From Thioploca sp. (lineage in GTDB: Bacteria; Pseudomonadota; Gammaproteobacteria; Beggiatoales; Beggiatoaceae): a stretch of 39,991 nucleotides of DNA. The notes beneath the pieces were generated by a model. The model was not told the origin of the DNA. It did no database searches and saw nothing but the letters and a program-made list of their open reading frames with translations. Below, piece by piece: positions 26,821 through 34,317 of the stretch. The position numbers and the translations under genes are program-made. Positions within the stretch are counted from its first letter, which is position 1, and each line of letters opens with the position of its first letter. The stretch lies in assembly GCA_030627125.1 (NCBI GenBank), contig DAOUSR010000009.1, positions 1 through 39,991 of the forward strand, in the 5' to 3' direction.

Positions 26821-26827
26821 GATGTTA

Positions 26828-27475
26828 TTATTCTTTACTCATCGAATTAATAAATGTATTTGCTTCTGAAATAGAAATTTCCATCTCTTTAATAAGCGAT
26901 GCTACATTAGATTTAACAGATACCAATTCATTTTGAATCGAAGCAATAGCTTGGGCATTTAGATTATGTTTTAAGAACAATACTTGATCTCTAAATGTGG
27001 TTAAAACTGGACCAATTCTCTTCTCCACCTGTTTCATAGCCTCAATGAGCTTTGCATACTGATTTTGAGTTTCAGTCATTTTTTGTTGGCTAATACTACG
27101 CATATTATCATTAGAATATTGCTTAATTTCAGTTTCCCATTCTCGGAATAATGCCTTAGAAACATCTTCTACAGATTCAATCCGATCTTGCACTTCTTTA
27201 GCTTTGGATTCGCTGCGTTTAAACTCGGAACTAAGTTGATCATATTTTTTTTGTAAAGCATCACCATCAAAATTTACTACTGAACTGAATTTTTCTAAAG
27301 CAGATTTAAATTGTTTCTTTGCCGATTCCTGAGAATCACGAGCTTTTTTAACATCGCTAACTAGTAAATCTCGTTTATGGACACCAAACTTTTCCATAGT
27401 GTAAAAACGTGCTGTTTGACAACCAACTAAAAATAATACTGTAATAAGTGTTATTGCTAATTTATTTGTGAACAT
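26828..27475 (-). CDS. DUF2959 family lipoprotein
   Basis: A 215-residue protein with a lipoprotein signal (LFLVGC, Cys19), so the mature form is lipid-anchored. The rest is almost entirely alpha-helical with long coiled-coil segments ('KVQDRIESVEDVSKALFREWE'-like). 'YTMEKFGVHKRDLLVSDVKKA' right after the anchor is the conserved start of DUF2959 proteins. The function of the family is not established. It lies downstream of yidC with a 98-base gap and a hairpin, so it is probably its own unit. Confidence 0.78.
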   Translation of the reverse strand: MFTNKLAITLITVLFLVGCQTARFYTMEKFGVHKRDLLVSDVKKARDSQESAKKQFKSALEKFSSVVNFDGDALQKKYDQLSSEFKRSESKAKEVQDRIESVEDVSKALFREWETEIKQYSNDNMRSISQQKMTETQNQYAKLIEAMKQVEKRIGPVLTTFRDQVLFLKHNLNAQAIASIQNELVSVKSNVASLIKEMEISISEANTFINSMSKE

Positions 27476-27530
27476 AGTTTATATCCTATTCATAACTATT
27501 TGCAAATTATTCTAAAATATCATAGAGATT

Positions 27531-27552
27531 GTAGGGCAACATCTTACCCTAC
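27531..27552 (-). terminator. Hairpin behind yidC, possible terminator
   Basis: GTAGGG (27531-27536) pairs with CCCTAC (27547-27552) across ten bases, 21 bases after the yidC stop codon. There is no T-run after the stem on the minus strand, so it may be a 3' stabilising hairpin rather than an intrinsic terminator. A related TAGGG...CCCTA repeat lies near 6140. Confidence 0.4.
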
Positions 27553-27573
27553 CGAACTCTAAATTAATTAAAT

Positions 27574-29250
27574 CTATAAAACATTTCCAGCAATTTTCTT
27601 CGTAATCACCCACTGTTGCCCAATCGATAAGACATTATTCACTACCCAATATAATACTAAACCAGATGGGAAGAAAGCAAAAAATACCGTGAATACCACC
27701 GGTAAAACTAACATAATTTTCTGTTGGATTGGATCAATCGGAGCTGGATTCAAATGATGCTGCATGAACATAGTAGCCCCCATAATCAGTGGCAAAACAA
27801 AAAATGGGTCGGGACTTGATAAATCATCAAGCCAGAAAATAAAGCTAGCTTGGCGTAATTCCACACTTTCTAATAATACCCAGTATAAAGCAATAAATAC
27901 TGGTATCTGTACTGCAATCGGTAAACAACCACCCAATGGATTAATTTTCTCTTTACGATACATCTCCATCATTGCTTGATTAAGCTTAGTTTTATCATCT
28001 CCATAGCGTTCCTTAAGAGATACCAAACGTGGCTGTAAACGCCGCATGTTAGCCATTGATTTATAACTAGTGGCAGACAATTGAAAAAAGACTACCTTAA
28101 TCATAACGGTTAAGACAATAATTGCCCAACCCCAATTACCAAACCAACCATGTAATATACCCAACATCGTAAACAAAGGTTGAGCAATAAACCATAACCA
28201 CCCATAATCAACAGTTAAATCTAAATTAGGAGCTAGTTCAGCTAATTTATCCTGCAATTTAGGTCCAGCAAAGAGTTGCATTTTAAAATCTTGCTTCGTA
28301 TATGGAGCTACAGTTTGTTCAGGGCCATATAATCCTAATATATGCCGATTACCTGGGTTTTGTAAATTGGTATAATATTTATATTCTTGATCTCGTTCTG
28401 GAATCCATGCACCTACAAAATAATGTTGTAACATAGCAATCCAGCCATTTTCCCAACTGGCACGATTTTCTTGATTAAAGCTACCATCTTTTATATCATC
28501 AAAAGAGATTTTTTCATATCGTTGCTCAGGGCTAGAAATTGCACCACCCATATAGGTATATAAAAATTTAGAATCACCAGCTAAGGTGGCTTCAGCCCGT
28601 TGAAATTGTCCGTATAAACGCCCCTTCCAAGGTTGATCTGATTCATTATTTACCACATGTTTCACATCAACAATATAACTACCACGATGAAAAGTATAAA
28701 TTTTATCTACCGAAACTCGTTGGTCACCTTGCCAATGCAATTTAACTTCTAAACTATCACCTGCAAGCTTATAATTTAATTTTTCAACTTGATAAATAGC
28801 CTTATGAGTAGGAGCATGTTTTTCTGGCAATAAACCAGATTGAGCCACAAACACATTTGGCAATTCATCATTCATCAATTCAAATGGTTGATCTGGCTTA
28901 TCAACTTTAACTGGATAATTAATTAAACCTATTTTGCGTATATCTCCACCAACAGTATCAAGCTCTAATTGCAACACATCAGTTGTAATATGAATACGTT
29001 CTTTAGTAGATAATAAATTTATGGTTGTAGCTACAGGTAATTTCGTTATAGAACTAGAAGGTTCAACGCTAGGCAACAATTCTGAAGATTTTGGGACAGA
29101 ATGTGCAGAAGGTATAGAAGCATTAGGTGCTGAAGTACTGCTAACAGTAGTTGGTATTGGGACAGAAGGATAGTCTTCATGCCAAGACTGATACATTAAT
29201 AATAAAATGAAGGCTAACGCCATAATCAGAATAAGCCTAGTATTGTCCAT
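27574..29250 (-). CDS. yidC: Membrane protein insertase YidC
   Basis: A 558-residue inner-membrane insertase/chaperone. The start is the ATG at 29250, giving MDNTRLILIMALAFILLLMYQSW, the usual first helix; a GGA stands seven bases before it. A large periplasmic domain (about 60-340) precedes the conserved 60KD_IMP core: 'GNWGWAIIVLTVMIKVVFFQLSATSYKSM', 'NPLGGCLPIAVQIPVFIALYWVL' and the final 'WVVNNVLSIGQQW'. The core has the conserved Arg in 'SMANMRRLQPRL' that lies in the hydrophilic groove. Its start overlaps the end of yidD by 14 bases. mnmE, its common downstream partner, is absent. Confidence 0.97.
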   Translation of the reverse strand: MDNTRLILIMALAFILLLMYQSWHEDYPSVPIPTTVSSTSAPNASIPSAHSVPKSSELLPSVEPSSSITKLPVATTINLLSTKERIHITTDVLQLELDTVGGDIRKIGLINYPVKVDKPDQPFELMNDELPNVFVAQSGLLPEKHAPTHKAIYQVEKLNYKLAGDSLEVKLHWQGDQRVSVDKIYTFHRGSYIVDVKHVVNNESDQPWKGRLYGQFQRAEATLAGDSKFLYTYMGGAISSPEQRYEKISFDDIKDGSFNQENRASWENGWIAMLQHYFVGAWIPERDQEYKYYTNLQNPGNRHILGLYGPEQTVAPYTKQDFKMQLFAGPKLQDKLAELAPNLDLTVDYGWLWFIAQPLFTMLGILHGWFGNWGWAIIVLTVMIKVVFFQLSATSYKSMANMRRLQPRLVSLKERYGDDKTKLNQAMMEMYRKEKINPLGGCLPIAVQIPVFIALYWVLLESVELRQASFIFWLDDLSSPDPFFVLPLIMGATMFMQHHLNPAPIDPIQQKIMLVLPVVFTVFFAFFPSGLVLYWVVNNVLSIGQQWVITKKIAGNVL

Positions 29251-29473
29251 TTTTTTTCCTTGGTTCAGGTACTGGGTCAAATCCACCGGGATGCCATGGA
29301 TGGCAACGGAAGATTCGTTTAACACTTAAGATGAAGCCGTGAAAAGCTCCGTGAGTTTTAATTGCAATTAGGGCATATTCAGAACAACTTGGATGAAAAC
29401 GACAACTTTGTCCTAACCATGGACGAATAATTAATTGATAGCCCCGAATAAAAAAAATTAAGATTTTTTGCAT
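29237..29473 (-). CDS. yidD: Membrane protein insertion efficiency factor YidD
   Basis: A 78-residue protein with the full YidD signature: an amphipathic start '[15 protein letters not shown]', 'CRFHPSCSEYALIAIKTHG', 'KRIFRCHPWHPGGFDPVP'. It sits at the inner membrane and helps YidC-dependent insertion. It overlaps rnpA by 16 bases and yidC by 14 bases, so the three genes are tightly coupled. Confidence 0.96.
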   Translation of the reverse strand: MQKILIFFIRGYQLIIRPWLGQSCRFHPSCSEYALIAIKTHGAFHGFILSVKRIFRCHPWHPGGFDPVPEPRKKNGQY

Positions 29474-29817
29474 TGACGTGATAGTTTATGCCAATGTTTG
29501 GCTAGTGAGTTTAATAAAACTTGATTATTTGCTTGATTAGCTTCGTTTTTTGCTAGTACCACATAATCTAAACTAGCTATTTTTTGCTGACGAAAACTTT
29601 CTCGAATTAAACGCTTCAAACGATTTCTTGCAACTGCCAGTTTAATCCGTTTCTTAGCTATCGCCAGACCCAAACGAGCCTCAACCAAATTATTTTCCCG
29701 TGCTAATACTATTAGATAACGATCACTGGATTTATAGGGTTGTGCAAATACTGATTGGTAGTCTCGTGTTTTTAATAAACGCTGTCGACGAGTAAATTTA
29801 CAAGATTTTTTATGCAC
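29458..29817 (-). CDS. rnpA: Ribonuclease P protein component
   Basis: The protein subunit of RNase P, which matures the 5' ends of tRNAs. The RNR-type motif '[14 protein letters not shown]' is clear, along with '[17 protein letters not shown]'. I chose the GTG at 29817, giving 119 residues, the same length as E. coli RnpA; it overlaps the rpmH stop by eight bases. An ATG at 29850 in the same frame would add 11 residues and overlap rpmH by 41 bases, less likely but possible since long rpmH/rnpA overlaps are known in Thermus. Confidence 0.92.
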   Translation of the reverse strand: MHKKSCKFTRRQRLLKTRDYQSVFAQPYKSSDRYLIVLARENNLVEARLGLAIAKKRIKLAVARNRLKRLIRESFRQQKIASLDYVVLAKNEANQANNQVLLNSLAKHWHKLSRQCKKS

Positions 29818-29944
29818 TAAGACGTTTACGTCCTTTTGCCCGTCTCGCATTAATTATTTTACGTCCACTTTTAGTGGCCATACGACTACGAAAACCATGT
29901 CTACGCTTACGGATTAATGTGCTTGGCTGAAACGTTCTTTTCAT
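29810..29944 (-). CDS. rpmH: Large ribosomal subunit protein bL34
   Basis: A 44-residue basic protein beginning [20 protein letters not shown] and ending with '[12 protein letters not shown]', almost the canonical bL34. It heads the rpmH-rnpA-yidD-yidC cluster, with an AAGAGAAA stretch upstream of the ATG as ribosome binding site. In many bacteria dnaA lies divergently beside rpmH; here it is replaced by an McrB-like ATPase gene. Confidence 0.97.
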   Translation of the reverse strand: MKRTFQPSTLIRKRRHGFRSRMATKSGRKIINARRAKGRKRLSA

Positions 29945-30331
29945 ATTATTTCTCTTAAATTGATTTATCTAAAACAATACTTTATATAATATTATGCTTA
30001 TGTAACCCGACATTATATCATTTGCTGTCAATATTTGTGAAATTATTTTAACTTTAAATAGATTTGTGCCTCTATAGTATTTTTTTAGTTTTTACCACTT
30101 ACTCATATTTTTTCTAATATACAAGGGTTTGAACTATTAATTGGTATTTTTTATCTAAAAATATCCAATCTATTTGATTTACTAAGTTAGAACTTCTCTG
30201 CATTTCAATAAATTATACTAATATTTGTATTTATAGATGTAAATTGGTAAGCTTAAATGTTTATGTCTTTTGAATTTTAATAAATAATTATATTCTATAC
30301 AAATATTATTCAATAAATTAATAGGAGTAGC
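29945..30331. other. Divergent intergenic region between rpmH and the McrB-like gene
   Basis: This 387-base, very AT-rich stretch holds the rpmH promoter (listed separately) and the promoter of the ATPase gene, which has a strong AGGAG five bases before its ATG. I looked for DnaA boxes of the TTATCCACA type because this is a common place for an origin, and saw none. No RNA gene or coding remnant is evident. Confidence 0.5.
30012..30041 (-). promoter_or_regulatory. Candidate sigma-70 promoter of the rpmH cluster
   Basis: On the minus strand TTCACA (30041-30036) and a perfect TATAAT (30017-30012) are 18 bases apart. The bases after the -10 (GTCGGG) form a G+C-rich discriminator, a known mark of stringently controlled ribosomal promoters. 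The start site would be about 65 bases upstream of the rpmH ATG. A TTGACA inside the spacer is too close to the -10 to serve it. Confidence 0.5.
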
Positions 30332-32113
30332 ATGAGTTTTATTACTGTTGGTAATGCATTAGGTTGTACGATTAATTCACATCGTCGAGGTTGGGAAGGC
30401 AGTATTTGTAAAAATGCTGAAACTTGGAATTGTTCTGCTAAACAACAATTTCGAACTGATTATTGTCAGCAGGGCGATCCGCGTTGTTATCATATTCACA
30501 TTTTTGAAGAAACTAATCCTTATTGTCTAATTGATGATTTAGGTATAGGTTGGTTGCTTGAGCCATATCCAGAAGTTTTAAATAACCAAATTCTATTATT
30601 TTGGGGCAAACGGTTTCAAGAACCTAGAGGAATTAGTGATATAAATGCACGACCTAAAGATTATGTTTTTGGGGCTTACCGAGTATTAAATGTTTCTCCA
30701 CAAAAAATCAATGAGTTTAAAACCTTATGGAAAATAGAACCTTACCCAGATGGTTGGACTCGTTTCCAACTACCGTATATTTTAACCGTATATTACAAAA
30801 GTATTATTGGTGGAGTTTATCTTAAAGAAGTTAATCGGGTAGCTGTAGAAAATATGTTTGAAAAAGCAGCTGAACAATCCAAGAATCCGAATCCAAATTG
30901 GAATAATCAGAAAGATATTGAACGGTTTGAACATTTTCACTCTAATTTGCATGAGTGGTTTGAAATTGCAAGAGAAAGTGCCCAAAAATTACAACAAAAT
31001 GTAATACGTCCTTATACTAGTAAAACTAATCTCTCACCAACAAGAAGTCCATTTGATGGCCTAAAAAGTTTAGATATTAAGAAAACTACCACTAGTGCAA
31101 TACCAGCTACAACTAAACCAAAATATAAAACTACTATAACTTATCCATTAATTGAAAAAGATTCTGTCAAAGAAAAACTTAAAGCCAATTATAGCAAAGA
31201 AGTATTAGATTCCGTGTTGGCAGTATCCTTAACCAAAAATATTTTGATTATTACCGGTAATCCCGGCGTTGGTAAAAGTACTTTAGCAATAGATTTAATA
31301 GATGATCAAGAACGTAAATTGATTGTTTCAGTTGGTTCCACTTGGCGGGGTAGAGAAGACTTATTAGGTTATGTCAATCCTATCAGCAACGAATTTGAAC
31401 CAACTGATTTTACTAAATTTTTATGTAAAGCGGAAACAGCATGGCGAAAGAATGATAAACGTCCGTATATAGTTATTTTTGAAGAATTTAACTTAAGTCA
31501 ACCAGAGTATTGGTTTGCTGATATTTTAGTACGTTCTCAGTATCCAGATGACAAAGATAAGATGCGAACTATTGAATTAGGTGGTAAAGGTATTCGTGGC
31601 ATGATTACAACTGGTAGCAAAGTGTTAATTTCACCAGCTTTACGTTTTGTTGCTACTATCAATAACGATCATACAACTTTATCATTATCACCACGAGTTT
31701 TAGATCGAGCATCTATTGTTGAATTGACTTTAGAGCCACGAATAACTTTAGAACGTGCTAGATTAGATGGTGAATTGAATGAGCAACAAATTATGTCGAT
31801 CGAAGAATTAGATACTTTACTTAAATATAAAAATGCCATGTTTTCTTTACGAGCTGCTGAATCATTAAAGCGTTGTCTAGAAAATTTACATCTCTTGGAT
31901 ATGAATAGTGTCTGGGATGCTTTAGACCTGGTATTATTACAACAGGTATTAACCAAAGTAAGGCTAATGGTAGGAGACCCAGCTAATGATAGCCTGATGC
32001 AAGGATTAGAAGAATGGAGTGAGAATTATGGCAAATACTTGCGTAAGTGTGCTGGTTTGATTAGTGGTTGGTCCGAGGCCTTAAAAGATGGACAAGATGT
32101 TATACAAGCATAA
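30332..32113 (+). CDS. McrB-like AAA+ ATPase with Cys/His-rich N-terminal domain
   Basis: A 593-residue protein. The C-terminal AAA+ module has Walker A 'GNPGVGKST' (309-317), Walker B 'YIVIFEEFN' (379-387), sensor-1 'VATINNDHTT' (440-449) and 'SPRVLDRA' (453-460), the order and spacing of McrB-family ATPases (McrB itself has a MNxxD-type GTP motif). The N-terminal part (1-120) is rich in possible metal ligands: C12, H17, C26, C34, C45, C52, H54, H56, C65, with 'SHRRGWEGSICKN' similar, by memory, to a domain found at the start of some defence-associated ATPases and helicases. The middle (170-270) is a helical plus low-complexity linker. No McrC nuclease gene follows. It could be a stand-alone defence or remodelling ATPase. 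AGGAG precedes the ATG. Confidence 0.7.
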   Translation: MSFITVGNALGCTINSHRRGWEGSICKNAETWNCSAKQQFRTDYCQQGDPRCYHIHIFEETNPYCLIDDLGIGWLLEPYPEVLNNQILLFWGKRFQEPRGISDINARPKDYVFGAYRVLNVSPQKINEFKTLWKIEPYPDGWTRFQLPYILTVYYKSIIGGVYLKEVNRVAVENMFEKAAEQSKNPNPNWNNQKDIERFEHFHSNLHEWFEIARESAQKLQQNVIRPYTSKTNLSPTRSPFDGLKSLDIKKTTTSAIPATTKPKYKTTITYPLIEKDSVKEKLKANYSKEVLDSVLAVSLTKNILIITGNPGVGKSTLAIDLIDDQERKLIVSVGSTWRGREDLLGYVNPISNEFEPTDFTKFLCKAETAWRKNDKRPYIVIFEEFNLSQPEYWFADILVRSQYPDDKDKMRTIELGGKGIRGMITTGSKVLISPALRFVATINNDHTTLSLSPRVLDRASIVELTLEPRITLERARLDGELNEQQIMSIEELDTLLKYKNAMFSLRAAESLKRCLENLHLLDMNSVWDALDLVLLQQVLTKVRLMVGDPANDSLMQGLEEWSENYGKYLRKCAGLISGWSEALKDGQDVIQA

Positions 32114-32555
32114 TTATTTTTAATGAATTTTCTGGCTCATAATACGATTGCTTAAATAGTTTATTATAAAATCTATAGAACGTAATAATGAACTGCATTA
32201 ATCAATTTTATATAATTTTCTACTTAGATAGATATTTAATGCAATTTATATTCGATAATTAGACAAATTGTTTCTTAGCTTCCTCTAATCCTTCTTTACC
32301 AAGGAATGGGGTAGCTTGAGATTAAAAATTATTCTTAATTTAGCACTATTCTACATCACATTTAATGTTCAATTAGTTTATATGCTATAATTGCATAATT
32401 TGGCAAATCTGTTAAAATTTTAATTTGTACAAATTATGTGACCGAATAGAGTTGTAAGAATTAAAAACTCGGCCAAAATGAACTTTGGACTCTGGTGCTA
32501 ATTTCTTGTACAAATTTGAACTAAATTTACTGACAATAATTTTAAAGAGGCAAAT
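32114..32555. other. Intergenic region upstream of acpP
   Basis: This 440-base region separates the McrB-like gene from acpP. It holds an extended -10 promoter for acpP near 32383. On the minus strand, 32321-32259 reads as a 20-residue fragment, 'SQATPFLGKEGLEEAKKQFV', between two stops, possibly the tail of a lost gene. I find no McrC-type remnant. No tRNA or strong hairpin is evident. Confidence 0.45.
32383..32391 (+). promoter_or_regulatory. Extended -10 promoter of acpP
   Basis: TGCTATAAT is a perfect TGnTATAAT extended -10 element; the -35 region is poor, as is usual for this class. A start near 32398 would give acpP an untranslated leader of about 155 bases. Confidence 0.5.
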
Positions 32556-32795
32556 ATGAGTACCATTGAAGAACGTGTCAAGAAAATTGTAGTTGAGCAA
32601 CTATCTGTCAAAAATGAAGAAGTAAATCTTGATTCTTCTTTTGTTGATGATCTTGGTGCAGATTCTCTTGATACAGTAGAATTAGTAATGGCACTTGAAG
32701 AGGAATTTGAATGTGAAATTCCTGATGACGAAGCTGAAAAAATTCAGACTGTTCAACAGGCGATTGATTATATAAATAAAAATAGCGAAGAATAA
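32556..32795 (+). CDS. acpP: Acyl carrier protein
   Basis: A 79-residue acidic protein carrying fatty acid intermediates on phosphopantetheine. The attachment serine is S37 in '[17 protein letters not shown]'. Helix II and the 'IPDDEAEKI' segment match the E. coli protein nearly residue for residue. AGAGG stands five bases before the ATG. It is followed by an intrinsic terminator and then fabF, the common gammaproteobacterial order. The usual fabD-fabG neighbours upstream are missing, so this pair is separated from the main fab cluster. Confidence 0.98.
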   Translation: MSTIEERVKKIVVEQLSVKNEEVNLDSSFVDDLGADSLDTVELVMALEEEFECEIPDDEAEKIQTVQQAIDYINKNSEE

Positions 32796-32805
32796 TTTTA
32801 TTATT

Positions 32806-32835
32806 AGGCCATACTGCATCATCATGGCCTTTTTT
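32806..32835 (+). terminator. Intrinsic terminator or attenuator after acpP
   Basis: AGGCCAT (32806-32812) pairs perfectly with ATGGCCT (32824-32830) across an 11-base loop, followed by six T residues. This is a typical Rho-independent terminator. Since fabF begins only 17 bases after it, it probably lets acpP be made in excess over fabF. Confidence 0.85.
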
Positions 32836-32851
32836 ATTTGGAAAATAATTT

Positions 32852-34096
32852 GTGACTAAAAGACGTGTTGTTGTTACTGGAATTGCTGCAATTTCACCAG
32901 TGGGTTTAACCGCCCAAGAAAGCTGGGAATCAGTATTGGCTGGTAAGACTGGCATTGCAACTATTACCGGATTCGATACATCTAATTTTGCAAGTCAAAT
33001 TGCTGGGCAGATTAAAGGGTTTAATGTTAATCAATATTTATCTGTAAAAGAAGCTAGAAAAATGGATCCTTTTATTCATTATGGTATAGCAGCAGGTTCT
33101 CAAGCGATTGAAGATGCAGGTCTAGAAATAAATGAAACTAATGCTGAAAGAATAGGAATATCCATAGGTTCGGGCATTGGAGGTTTACCGGGAATTGAAA
33201 AAGGTCATTTAGCTTATTTAAAAGGTGGCCCAAAGAAAATATCTCCCTTTTTTGTACCAAGTAATATTATTAATATGATAGCTGGCAATTTATCGGTTAA
33301 ATATGGTATTAAAGGCCCAAACTACGCTATTACTACAGCTTGTTCAACTGGAACTCATAGCATCGGTAATGCAGCCCGCTTAATTGAATATGGTGATGCA
33401 GATATTATGATTGCTGGTGGAGCAGAAATGGCTACTTCTCCCATGGGATTAGGCGGTTTTTCTGCGGCTCGTGCTTTATCCACTCGAAATGACTCGCCTG
33501 AAACTGCTAGTAGACCTTGGGATAGGGAGCGAGATGGTTTTGTGCTTGGTGATGGAGCAGGAGTGTTAGTTTTAGAAGAATATGAAAATGCTAAACAAAG
33601 AGGAGCTAATATCTATGCCGAATTAATTGGCTCTGGTATGAGTGGTGATGCTTTTCATATGACTTTACCAACCAAAGATGGTGAAGGAGCATGTCGTTGT
33701 ATGTTAAATGCTATGAAGAATGCCAAAATAAATCCAGAACAAGTTGATTATATTAATGCTCATGGTACTTCTACTCCAGCTGGTGATAAAGCTGAAACCT
33801 TGGCAGTTAAAAAAGCTTTTGCTGAGCATGCTAAAAATTTGATAATTAGTTCAACCAAATCTATGACTGGACATTTATTGGGAGCGGCTGGTGGTTTAGA
33901 AGCCGTTTTCACCGTACTTAGTATTAGGGATCAAGTTGCACCTCCAACGATAAATTTATTTGAGCTTGATCCGGAATGTGCTGGTTTAGATTATGCAGCT
34001 AATCAAGCCAAAAAGATGCAAATTGATATAGCAATTTCTAATTCGTTTGGCTTTGGTGGTACTAATGGAACATTAGTGTTCAAACGTTTTGAGTAA
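32852..34096 (+). CDS. fabF: 3-oxoacyl-ACP synthase II (KAS II)
   Basis: A 414-residue condensing enzyme of fatty acid elongation. Catalytic residues are C164 in '[10 protein letters not shown]', H304 in '[11 protein letters not shown]', K336 in '[16 protein letters not shown]' and H341. The N-terminal '[15 protein letters not shown]' and the '[16 protein letters not shown]' stretch are also typical. Length fits FabF (413 in E. coli) rather than FabB. The start is a GTG at 32852. The gene follows acpP and its terminator. Confidence 0.97.
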   Translation: MTKRRVVVTGIAAISPVGLTAQESWESVLAGKTGIATITGFDTSNFASQIAGQIKGFNVNQYLSVKEARKMDPFIHYGIAAGSQAIEDAGLEINETNAERIGISIGSGIGGLPGIEKGHLAYLKGGPKKISPFFVPSNIINMIAGNLSVKYGIKGPNYAITTACSTGTHSIGNAARLIEYGDADIMIAGGAEMATSPMGLGGFSAARALSTRNDSPETASRPWDRERDGFVLGDGAGVLVLEEYENAKQRGANIYAELIGSGMSGDAFHMTLPTKDGEGACRCMLNAMKNAKINPEQVDYINAHGTSTPAGDKAETLAVKKAFAEHAKNLIISSTKSMTGHLLGAAGGLEAVFTVLSIRDQVAPPTINLFELDPECAGLDYAANQAKKMQIDIAISNSFGFGGTNGTLVFKRFE

Positions 34097-34221
34097 GCAT
34101 AGTAAATTTCCAGTTAAAATGTAAATACTCTGCTCCTTGTCAAGATAAATAATTAAAAAGATAATTTGGCAAGGAAATAATCATTTTATGGTAAAAATAC
34201 AATTGCGAATAGGTAAAGCAA

Positions 34222-34317
34222 AAAGCTTCGGTAGTCCTAAATAAAGTAGTGATAATGGTTTAAAATAACAGTAAAACCAATTACTTAATAAATTCACCTT
34301 AGAACTACCGAAAACTT
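34222..34317. repeat. About 96-base imperfect palindrome between convergent genes
   Basis: TTCGGTAGT (34227-34235) and ACTACCGAA (34304-34312) are perfect complements, with further matching bases outside and inside. Inside, TGGTTT (34256-34261) faces AAACCA (34274-34279). The two halves can be aligned along much of their length as reverse complements, so the RNA or DNA strand can fold into one long hairpin. It begins directly after the Calx-beta gene's stop codon. It could be a bidirectional terminator or a small non-autonomous mobile element with terminal inverted repeats. I see no target duplication. Confidence 0.55.

Noticed and set aside
30018-30035. TTGACA within the rpmH promoter spacer as a -35 element
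   Set aside because: Only eight bases from the TATAAT, and no fitting second -10 at 16-18 bases.
29945-30331. Possible replication origin beside rpmH
   Set aside because: No DnaA-box-like TTATCCACA sequences and no dnaA gene nearby; AT-richness alone is not evidence in this genome.
32114-32555. Possible McrC partner or its remnant behind the McrB-like gene
   Set aside because: No frame of useful length and no McrC-like motif; only a 20-residue scrap on the other strand.
32608-32955. 115-codon minus-strand frame across acpP and fabF
   Set aside because: Spans two well-identified genes and their terminator on the opposite strand; no recognisable protein.
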